From CAYZJB01 sp964602985 (GTDB lineage: Bacteria > CLD3 > SB21), in the NCBI GenBank assembly GCA_964602985.1, contig CAZRTJ010000004.1, forward strand, positions 124,001-188,000: 64,000 nt of DNA, read 5' to 3'. Of the stretch, positions 10,035 to 17,150 are shown in pieces (positions within the stretch are counted from its first letter, which is position 1; each line of letters starts with the position of its first letter). A program made the translations under genes and the position numbers. The notes below the pieces were generated by a model, which saw only the letters and a program-made list of their open reading frames with translations, ran no database searches and was not told where the DNA came from.

Positions 10035-11378
10035 TCAGAGCCCGAGCAGCCGTTCGACAAATTTGGTATCGACGTTACCGCTGATGAAATTTTCGTTTTG
10101 CATCATCCGCTGCTGGAACGGGATCGTGGTCTTGATGCCTTCGATGATGAACTCATTGAGGGCGCCGGACATCTTGGCGATCGCTTCCGTCCGGTTTTCG
10201 CCGTGCACGATGAGTTTGCCGATCATCGAATCGTAGTGAGAGGGAATCATGTACTCCGCATATGCGTGCGAGTCTACGCGGACGCCGTATCCGCTGGGTA
10301 CGTGGAACGCATGAATCTTGCCGGCCGAGGGACGGAATCCATGATCGGGGTCTTCGGCATTAATACGGCACTCGATCGCGTGGCCCCGCGGCTGCAACTC
10401 ATGCTGGAGGTAGGGCAGCGTCTCGCCCGCCGCGACCCGAATCTGCCATTTGACCAAATCCACGTTGTACACCATCTCCGTGACGCAATGTTCGACCTGG
10501 ATGCGGGTGTTCATTTCCATGAAATAGAAATTCTTATTCTTGTCGAGCAGGAATTCGATCGTGCCGGCTCCCTCGTAGTTCACGCTCTGGGCGCCCCGGA
10601 CCGCCGCCTCGCCCATGCGATGCCGCAGTTGTTCGTCCACGGCAGGAGAAGGCGACTCCTCGATCAATTTCTGTTGTCGCCTCTGCATGCTGCAGTCGCG
10701 TTCTCCGAGGTGGATGACATTGCCGTGTTGGTCGCCCAAGAGTTGGATTTCGATATGCCGGGGTTGTTCGATGAACTTTTCGATATAGACGTCGGGATTG
10801 CCGAAGGCGGACTCCGCTTCCGCGCGGGCGGTTTTGTACGCGTTGTCAAACTCCGACTCCTCGCGCACGATGCGCATCCCGCGGCCACCTCCTCCCGCGG
10901 TTGCTTTGACGATCACCGGCAGACCCGCTTCGTTCATGATTTCCCTGGCGGTCTGGATGTCCGGCACGATCCCGTCACTGCCTGGCACGACCGGCACGCC
11001 CGCCCGCCGCATGGTATCTTTGGCAACGGCTTTGTCTCCCATTCGCTGGATCGAATCGGAATGCGGACCGATAAACTTCACGCCGACGGATTCACATATC
11101 TCCGCGAATTTCACATTTTCAGCCAGAAACCCGTATCCTGGGTGAATCGCCTCGGCACCGCTGATTTCGGCCGCGCTCATGATCTGCGGGATGTTCAAGT
11201 AACTCTTGGCGCTCGGCGGAGGCCCGATGCACAGGGCTTCGTCGGCAAATCGAACGTGGAGAGAATTGGCGTCCGCTTCCGAATACACCGCCACCGTCTT
11301 GATTCCCAACTCGCGACAGGCGCGGATCACGCGGAGGGCAATCTCGCCCCGGTTGGCGATCAGAATTTTCTTAAACAT
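10035..11378 (-). CDS. accC: Biotin carboxylase
   Basis: The 447-residue ATP-grasp enzyme starts MFKKILIANRGEIALRVIRA and has the GGGGRGM ATP loop near 163. The EKFIEQPRHIEIQ strand, the metal/catalytic FMEMNTRIQVEH near 287 and the biotin carboxylase C-terminal domain with ECRINAEDP are all present. It carboxylates biotin on a carrier protein, the first half of acetyl-CoA carboxylase or of a propionyl/other acyl-CoA carboxylase. GAGGA precedes the ATG. Normally accB (biotin carrier) lies just upstream; here the upstream neighbour is a TPR protein, so the partner must be encoded elsewhere. Confidence 0.96.
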   Translation of the reverse strand: MFKKILIANRGEIALRVIRACRELGIKTVAVYSEADANSLHVRFADEALCIGPPPSAKSYLNIPQIMSAAEISGAEAIHPGYGFLAENVKFAEICESVGVKFIGPHSDSIQRMGDKAVAKDTMRRAGVPVVPGSDGIVPDIQTAREIMNEAGLPVIVKATAGGGGRGMRIVREESEFDNAYKTARAEAESAFGNPDVYIEKFIEQPRHIEIQLLGDQHGNVIHLGERDCSMQRRQQKLIEESPSPAVDEQLRHRMGEAAVRGAQSVNYEGAGTIEFLLDKNKNFYFMEMNTRIQVEHCVTEMVYNVDLVKWQIRVAAGETLPYLQHELQPRGHAIECRINAEDPDHGFRPSAGKIHAFHVPSGYGVRVDSHAYAEYMIPSHYDSMIGKLIVHGENRTEAIAKMSGALNEFIIEGIKTTIPFQQRMMQNENFISGNVDTKFVERLLGL

Positions 11379-11386
11379 GCATCCTC

Positions 11387-11908
11387 TTAGTTTTTCTTAA
11401 TGACTTTTTCCAGGCGGCTGATGACCTGTCGCAGTTCATCGATTTCTGACTTCAGGCGTCGGTTTTCTTCCAGCAGCGCCGATTGGTTCGATTTCTTTCC
11501 AGCGAGGGCAATCTGTTTCTCCAGACTGTCCATCACCGCGAAGGCGCGCAACCAGCTACGCGTGTCGCTGACAAACCGGCTGTCCGGATACGATTGGAGG
11601 AACTGCTCGAAACTCTTGCGCGCTTTGGGATAATCCATCCGCGGATTGTCCGAGCACGTGTGGAGATAGCCGAGCATGTATCCTGCTTTTTCGGCCTCGA
11701 CGGATTTCGGAAAGGAATCCACGAGCGTCTGGAAGGCGACCTGACAGGAGTCGAAGTTCCTCAGACGGAAATACTGAACGCCACTGTCGTACAGGACCTC
11801 CTCCATCCTGGGGACGTCGACGATGGTCGGGGTCTCCTGTTGAAATCGCGGATCGGCCTGCAGGCAGGTGAACTTCACGAGTATCGGGATCCAAATCAGG
11901 AAACGCAT
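11387..11908 (-). CDS. Exported TPR/coiled-coil protein
   Basis: The 173-residue product has a short hydrophobic N-terminus (RFLIWIPILVKFTC) that could be a signal peptide or poor lipobox. It then has BamD/YbgF-like tetratricopeptide helices (GVQYFRLRNFDSCQVAFQTL; ARKSFEQFLQSYPDSRFVSD). A C-terminal coiled coil (about 140-172) contains LLEENRRLKSEIDELRQVIS. It probably acts as a periplasmic or outer-membrane scaffold, but no specific role can be assigned. Its ATG shares one base with the stop of the response regulator (TAATG), showing coupling, and accC starts 8 bases after its stop. Confidence 0.7.
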   Translation of the reverse strand: MRFLIWIPILVKFTCLQADPRFQQETPTIVDVPRMEEVLYDSGVQYFRLRNFDSCQVAFQTLVDSFPKSVEAEKAGYMLGYLHTCSDNPRMDYPKARKSFEQFLQSYPDSRFVSDTRSWLRAFAVMDSLEKQIALAGKKSNQSALLEENRRLKSEIDELRQVISRLEKVIKKN

Positions 11909-12852
11909 TACGTCCTCCGATCGATCTTGTAGTTACTGCCCGCCTGCTGTTTCAGGACTTTCTTCAGTTCTGCGGCGATCTGTGCGATCTGGCCGATGCT
12001 GGTCAGTTCGCGGATTTCATTGGTTACAACGGCAATCGAGATCGACATGAGCGGGAAGGTGTCAATTTCGTCTTTGCGGTTTCGCGTGATGATGAATCCG
12101 CGCTCCCGGTCTTCCGCAGAGTAGTAGGACGGATACAGGTCGTTCAGTCGTTGGATCATATCCGCGCAGATCGGATCGACCGTGGTGTAATTAGACAGGA
12201 CGAACACAAAATCGTCGCCGCCGATGTGTCCCACGAAGTCATTCGGCGTACCGAGCCTTCCTACGGTCTCGGTGATCACGAGCGCCGTCTTCTGGATGGC
12301 TTCGTCGCCCATCTGGAATCCGTACACATCGTTGAACGCCTTGAAATTGTCGATATCCGCGTAGCAAACGGAAAAGGGAACCTTTTCACTCTTGCTGGCT
12401 TCAATGCGACGACCGATGGTGTCTTCGATGGCATGATTTCCGGGCAGGCGCGTGAGCGGGTTGGCTCCGATGTTGTCTTTGTAACGACGGAGGAGCGCCT
12501 CCAAACGGGCGATCAATTCCTCGTGGTCCATGCCCTTGGTGATGTAGTCGTCGGCGCCGTTTCGCAGGGACGTTAATTTGTCGGACAGCTGGTCGGAGGA
12601 GCTAAACATCACGATGGGGACGTATCGCGTTGACGGTCGTTCTTTTAATTGCTGGCGGATGACGTGACCGTTGACATCGGGCATGTTGATATCGAGAAGG
12701 ACGATGTCGGGTCGTTCCTGCAGGATGGCTTTCATGCCGGATTCGCCCGTATCGGCCGTGACGACCTGAAAACCGTTGCGTTTCAGGATCGTCGCAAAGA
12801 TAAAAATTTTGTCCGGCTCATCATCGATGAGCAATATTCGTTCGCCAGCCAT
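11908..12852 (-). CDS. Response regulator with degenerate GGDEF domain
   Basis: The first domain (residues 1-120) is a CheY-like receiver: acidic pair LIDDEP, phosphoacceptor Asp54 in VLLDINMPD, and Lys106 in YITKG. The second (about 128-310) is a GGDEF-type domain (NPLTRLPGNHAIE, CYADIDNFKAFND). Its signature is GGDDF (211-215), and the RxxD inhibitory site is not conserved (TPND), so diguanylate cyclase activity is uncertain; it may bind nucleotide or partners instead. The ATG at 12852 is preferred because it begins the receiver fold; a TTG at 12897 would add 15 residues. The 7TMR-DISM kinase two genes upstream is a plausible partner. Confidence 0.88.
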   Translation of the reverse strand: MAGERILLIDDEPDKIFIFATILKRNGFQVVTADTGESGMKAILQERPDIVLLDINMPDVNGHVIRQQLKERPSTRYVPIVMFSSSDQLSDKLTSLRNGADDYITKGMDHEELIARLEALLRRYKDNIGANPLTRLPGNHAIEDTIGRRIEASKSEKVPFSVCYADIDNFKAFNDVYGFQMGDEAIQKTALVITETVGRLGTPNDFVGHIGGDDFVFVLSNYTTVDPICADMIQRLNDLYPSYYSAEDRERGFIITRNRKDEIDTFPLMSISIAVVTNEIRELTSIGQIAQIAAELKKVLKQQAGSNYKIDRRT

Positions 12853-12912
12853 TCGTCCGATGAGTTCTGTATCTGAACAGGTAGGCGAAATTATCAAAAC
12901 ATCGTCCGAAAG

Positions 12913-13899
12913 TCAATTTTGCTGATATTCGGGGGCTTTGCGGTTCCACTCCCGTTGTCTGGAGTCGGTTTGCCGGTTCGGTTGCTTCCATTTCGGGAGA
13001 CGGCGCAGGATATCCTTCGCCAATCGACGGTGTCCGTCAGGTGATAAGTGGAAGTCGATCTTGGTGTCCGTCGAGAACACCGGGGATGCGTCGATCACCT
13101 CGGTGAGGAGAGGTGATGCGGGTAAGGAGTCCAACACGGATTCCACAATCGTCGAATTCCATTTTACAGCCACCCACGCGATGTTCCTGGATGTGAATTT
13201 CTTGTCGATCCGGCGTAATCCGTTCCGAAGTCGATGGACGGCCTCGCTGTCGCTTCGTGACTCGATCACTGATTCCTCCGTCAGGGTCAGATACGTGAAG
13301 ATGATTCTTCGGATGAGTTCCGAGTCGATCAGAAGATCGGTAAACTTCAAGGGTGGGTCCATGTCGTTTGGGTTGATCAGGACCAGCGCCAGGTCGAGAT
13401 CCATGGAATCTACTACCCGTTCAACCGTCGCGGCGATGTTGTCGATGTTGTATCCGGGAATGCCGAAATTCAAGACTTCAATCGTCGAGTCGGAGGACTC
13501 CAGTAGATGCTGAAACGATTGTTCGTAGGCCACCGACCAGCCGAACGTCTCGCTGTCTCCGAACGTGCCGATTCTGAATTTGCTGGATCGAGGTTGGATG
13601 GCGTCTCCGTGGAGGGACCGATAGCCACTCGGATTGCTTCGCCACACGATCGACTCAGGCAGTCGCTCATGAATTCCGCGAAACTGGACGGAGACGTTTG
13701 GGCGAAACGCGTACCCGCGTTCGTCGTCGACAACGCGACCGGCCTCATGCAGTGTAGACAGCGGCAGGAAGGTATAGCGCACGAGAAGTTCCCCAGCCGC
13801 GACGGGGAGCGCGATGCAGAGCAGCAGGATACCCAGCCGCGCCCATTTACGTTTGCGCGGGGTGCGTGGGCAATTCGACAAAGAACTCGGATCCCTCAT
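12913..13899 (-). CDS. SGNH/GDSL-type hydrolase with N-terminal membrane anchor
   Basis: The 328-residue product has one membrane segment near residues 20-37. An SGNH fold follows: block I GTFGDSETFGW with the presumed nucleophile Ser116, block II NFGIPGYNIDN, block III-like LVLINPNDMD, and a C-terminal DFHLSPDGHRRL giving the Asp-His pair. Relatives are esterases or O-acetyl-transfer enzymes working on envelope glycans; the substrate is unknown. The ATG at 13899 follows GGTGGAAA and overlaps the histidine kinase gene by 53 bases; the frame extends further upstream but only as a shadow of the kinase. Confidence 0.82.
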   Translation of the reverse strand: MRDPSSLSNCPRTPRKRKWARLGILLLCIALPVAAGELLVRYTFLPLSTLHEAGRVVDDERGYAFRPNVSVQFRGIHERLPESIVWRSNPSGYRSLHGDAIQPRSSKFRIGTFGDSETFGWSVAYEQSFQHLLESSDSTIEVLNFGIPGYNIDNIAATVERVVDSMDLDLALVLINPNDMDPPLKFTDLLIDSELIRRIIFTYLTLTEESVIESRSDSEAVHRLRNGLRRIDKKFTSRNIAWVAVKWNSTIVESVLDSLPASPLLTEVIDASPVFSTDTKIDFHLSPDGHRRLAKDILRRLPKWKQPNRQTDSRQREWNRKAPEYQQN

Positions 13900-15937
13900 T
13901 TTCCACCGTCCTGTAATAGAGTTTCCCCTGATGATTTTGGACCAGTCGATAGGCGATCGGGAGACCCAGTCCCGTTCCTTGTCCGACCGGTTTGGTTGTG
14001 AAGAATGGATTAAAGATTCTCTCCTGGAGCGATGTCTCGATGCCACCCCCGTCGTCTTTGATGGTGACGCGAATCCAATCGTTGTGCATCGACTCGGAGC
14101 GGATCCAGACGTTGCCCTGCGGTCGGTCGGTTTTTCGGTTGAACGACTGGACAGCGTCGGCGGCATTCATGATCAGATTGAGGAAAACCTGACTGATCTG
14201 TCCGGCCCGGCAATAACACGACGGCACATCGCCAAATTCCCGATGGACGCGGATGTCGTTGGTAAATTGCGGAAGGAACAGTTTGGCGAGCATGTCGAGT
14301 TCTTCGTTGACGCGGAGATCGGTGAACGCCGAATTGTCTACATGTGAAAAATTCAGAAGGTCCGAGACAATGTCCTTGATACGGTAGGCGCCCGACCGAT
14401 AACTACGCAAGATCCGGCTCAGATCCGCGATCATTTCATCGTAGTCCATTGATCGCTTGATGGATGCGGCATCCGGGCGACCTTCCTCCATGCGTTCGAC
14501 GATCCGCTTGAGATCTTCGACGTACGTCTCCAAGTGGTCGAGGTTGCCATAGATGAAAGTGATCGGATTGTTGATCTCATGGGCAATACCGGCCACGAGT
14601 TGCCCGAGCGCCGACATTTTGGCGGATTGAATCAGCTGCATTTCCGTGTTTTGCAGTTTGTTCAACGCCTCCTCCAGGTCCTGTTTCTGCCGGTGGAGCA
14701 TGGCGGTACGCTCCTGCACCTGCGACTCGAGTTGGTCGACCAGTTGTTTGTGGTGGTCAAGGCGGGCCCGAAGAAGTTCCTGCTCTGCGGATTCTTTTTC
14801 CTTTCGCAGGAGTTGAATTCTCGCCGCCAGACCGAGCGCCAGCAACAACGATTCGATGGCCGTTCCCAGTTGCAGGCCGTAGATCGCCAGCCAGTTGTTT
14901 TCCGCCCAGCCCACGCTCATGAGCGCGTTCACTGCGGCGCCGATCAGAAGCGCCAGCCACGCGACAAGGAAGTAACGCGCGGGGGTGAACCCTTGCCTCA
15001 CCACGACCACGGAAGCGCCGATCAGGACTGGCCAGGCGGCCAGCGCGATGACAATCCCTCCCCAGATGGCGATCCGGTACGGCGCCAAACTCAGTCCGAT
15101 CGAAACCACGGACAGCCAAACCAACGCACGCAACGCGCGGTCCCAGAGCGGGGCATGTCGCGCGGTGGCGAGAAAATGTCGCGCAAACAAGATCGCAAAG
15201 AAAGACGCCAGACTGCTCAGCATCGGGTCCAATTGTCCGATCGCAAGCCATTCGTACGCCAGACCATTTTGATAAAAGGTGAGAAGCGCTACGCACAGAA
15301 CAAACGAGATGTAGAAGAAATAGCTTCGATCTCGCAGGGCCAGCCAAAGGAAGAAATTGTAACCGAACATGGCCAGCATGATCCCGTAGTAGACGCCCAG
15401 CGTCATGCGCTCGGTGGCGGTGGCGCGCTGGAAGTCCTGCCGCGTGGTGAGAACCAACGGCAGGATCAGGGTGTCGTCAGTCCGAACGCGGAGGTAGAAC
15501 ACATGCTCGGACCGGACCGGGTACGGTATGGGCAGGACAAATGTTCGATGCGGAACGGGGCGAGCCAGAAAAGCGGTCGAGCGACCCACAGACGCCAGGC
15601 GTTCGACAGACGAATCGGACACACGGAAGAAATCGACCTCGTCCAGCAAGGGAAAGTCCAGATTCAAAAGCCACGCATGCTGGGTCGAGGAATCGAGAAA
15701 TCGAAATCGCATCCAGACGGCCGATCCGCTGAGTCCGAAATTCGGAACATCCGGCGATGCCGCCCGGAAGAGACCGCGGTCTCTGATCACATCGTGAACG
15801 GTGCGGCTGGATGTCTCATCTTCGAAGATTTCAGTTTGTGCGTGAATCGCCCTTGTCGTCTGCCGGTCGTGCAGTACGATGGGCTCTTGTCCAACCGCCG
15901 ATGCGATCATGATGATCCACGCAAGAAGAAATGACAT
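13847..15937 (-). CDS. 7TMR-DISM sensor histidine kinase
   Basis: The product is about 696 residues. A signal segment precedes a 7TMR-DISM extracellular beta domain (about 30-165). Seven transmembrane helices lie at about 180-375 (VYYGIMLAMFGYNFFLWLALRD is the family hallmark), followed by a long coiled coil (380-440). The HisKA domain has phosphoacceptor His453 in GIAHEINNP. The HATPase domain has N box NLIMNAADAV, G1 DDGGGI, F box FFTTKP and G2 GTGLGL, so all ATP-lid motifs are intact. It senses an unknown extracellular ligand. The ATG at 15937 is chosen over a TTG at 15973 because it puts the signal peptide at the N-terminus. The response regulator downstream is the likely partner. Confidence 0.93.
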   Translation of the reverse strand: MSFLLAWIIMIASAVGQEPIVLHDRQTTRAIHAQTEIFEDETSSRTVHDVIRDRGLFRAASPDVPNFGLSGSAVWMRFRFLDSSTQHAWLLNLDFPLLDEVDFFRVSDSSVERLASVGRSTAFLARPVPHRTFVLPIPYPVRSEHVFYLRVRTDDTLILPLVLTTRQDFQRATATERMTLGVYYGIMLAMFGYNFFLWLALRDRSYFFYISFVLCVALLTFYQNGLAYEWLAIGQLDPMLSSLASFFAILFARHFLATARHAPLWDRALRALVWLSVVSIGLSLAPYRIAIWGGIVIALAAWPVLIGASVVVVRQGFTPARYFLVAWLALLIGAAVNALMSVGWAENNWLAIYGLQLGTAIESLLLALGLAARIQLLRKEKESAEQELLRARLDHHKQLVDQLESQVQERTAMLHRQKQDLEEALNKLQNTEMQLIQSAKMSALGQLVAGIAHEINNPITFIYGNLDHLETYVEDLKRIVERMEEGRPDAASIKRSMDYDEMIADLSRILRSYRSGAYRIKDIVSDLLNFSHVDNSAFTDLRVNEELDMLAKLFLPQFTNDIRVHREFGDVPSCYCRAGQISQVFLNLIMNAADAVQSFNRKTDRPQGNVWIRSESMHNDWIRVTIKDDGGGIETSLQERIFNPFFTTKPVGQGTGLGLPIAYRLVQNHQGKLYYRTVENEGSEFFVELPTHPAQT

Positions 15938-16049
15938 TCCCACAGAGGCCTCGATCCGAAAAAGCTGGCCCAAAATTACGCAAGAGGAAGCGGCGATGCA
16001 ATTCTTTTGGTTGCCAAAAGAGGGATTTCAGGGTGAGGTGAATGCAGAT

Positions 16050-16422
16050 TCAGCGTCCTGCCATTGTGTGGAGCGCCTGCAGCTCCGAAATGATTTCCAG
16101 GTCTTTTGGCCGTCCCGCGGCGCGCTTGACGTGAATGAGTTTTTCCAGACCCAAACAAAGGCAGTCTGCGCCAAAAACATGAATGGTTTCAGAATGAGGC
16201 CGCAACGAATCATACGTGCCCCCTCCCGCAATTTCTCCGAGCAAATCGAGATTGCCCAGCGTGGTCGTGAGGGGTACATTCAGGCCGGCCCGGATCGTTA
16301 CCATATCCCACGCGAACGGAAGGCCCGGTGGACAGACGCAGGTTGGCCTCGAGCAGCGTCATATCGATATCGCCCTTATACAAGTCAATGATCGCCTGCA
16401 TGCTGTCCTTTTCACCGTTCAA
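16050..16422 (-). pseudogene. Remnant of a two-gene nucleotidyltransferase cassette, internally deleted
   Basis: Two minus-strand fragments lie in different frames. The 5' fragment (from ATG at 16401 or 16422) reads QAIIDLYKGDIDMTLLEANL, which resembles the start of small proteins I recall preceding nucleotidyltransferase-like genes. After about 16340 homology switches frame to PPGLPFAWDMVTIRAGLN, then LGNLDLLGEIAGGGTYDSL and LIHVKRAAGRPKDLEIISEL, the C-terminal half of such a nucleotidyltransferase (stop at 16050). The middle, including the end of gene one and the GSxxxxD active-site region of gene two, is missing. I infer a deletion joining two genes. The family recall is from memory and a search is needed. 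Confidence 0.55.
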
Positions 16423-16492
16423 GAATTCACTCCGTTGTGATGCAAACTATGAAATCCGGCGTGAAAAAACGAGATTTTCGTGAGTGCGTCGA

Positions 16493-16930
16493 TTACGCCG
16501 CCTGTTTCCGCTGCGCGAGACGGTAGTCGACGGACCACGGGCCCGATCCGTAGACGAAAACAAGGATTAGGAGGAACAGCACGAGCGCGGAGAATTCGAG
16601 ATTCTGACCCGACGTCGCAAACACGCCTTCCTTGAAGTGCACGAAAAATACAGCGCCCACGAGGATAGGGATCTGAATCGCGGCCCCCAGTCGCGTAGCC
16701 ATTCCAAACACCATCATCAACCCACCCGTCGCATGAGCCATGGAAACGTAGTGGATGATCATTGTGTTCATCGCCCATCCGAGCCCGCCCTCCTGCATCA
16801 GTCGCGCGAGGGATTCCGTTTGTGAGAAGAAGTAGATCCCCTTGGCCAGCAATCCCAATCCGAGATAGATCCGTACCAGTTCAAAGCAGATTTCCTTTTG
16901 GGCGTCCAGCCATTTCATGAGTTTTTCCAT
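16493..16930 (-). CDS. DoxX-family membrane protein
   Basis: The 145-residue product has four hydrophobic helices and the DoxX pattern (RIYLGLGLLAKGIYFF, then HATGGLMMVFGMATRLGAAIQIP, and a final LFLLILVFVYGSGPWSVD). DoxX-like proteins are linked with quinone-dependent thiol oxidation or membrane redox functions, but most are uncharacterised. The ATG at 16930 has an excellent AAAGGAGGT site 5 bases upstream; an upstream GTG in frame is less likely. Transcribed divergently from the large T9SS gene. Confidence 0.88.
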   Translation of the reverse strand: MEKLMKWLDAQKEICFELVRIYLGLGLLAKGIYFFSQTESLARLMQEGGLGWAMNTMIIHYVSMAHATGGLMMVFGMATRLGAAIQIPILVGAVFFVHFKEGVFATSGQNLEFSALVLFLLILVFVYGSGPWSVDYRLAQRKQAA

Positions 16931-17063
16931 AAGACCTCCTTTTCTTAAGAGTGAAGAAATGAGTCGCACGGAAAATGAATATCTAAGTTTACCCCACAGG
17001 CTCGCTATTTCCTATCGATTTTTTCAGATGAGCGACCGCGCACTTGCAACAGAAGGATTTTGT

Positions 17064-17088
17064 CTTTGCTAACGTTAAACAAGCAAAG
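17064..17088. repeat. Inverted repeat in leader of the large T9SS gene
   Basis: CTTTGCT and AGCAAAG are separated by 11 bases that include the palindrome AACGTT, 62 bases before the start codon. It may be an operator or a leader hairpin. The rest of the 16931-17150 intergenic space shows no clear -35/-10 pair. Confidence 0.4.
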
Positions 17089-17150
17089 TACATTTGTTTG
17101 CCGCAGAAGAAGAAACATCCATCAGGAGTATCCATGCGGAGGAGGTTCAT

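Noticed and set aside
10098..11390. 430-codon plus-strand frame antisense to accC
   Set aside because: Shadow of the biotin carboxylase gene, which is fully conserved.
14534..15934. 466-codon plus-strand frame antisense to the histidine kinase
   Set aside because: The minus-strand kinase has complete motifs; the antisense product is charged and repeat-poor without domains.
16440..16492. Weak hairpin ACGA/TCGT with T-run after doxX
   Set aside because: A 4-base stem is too short to call a terminator.
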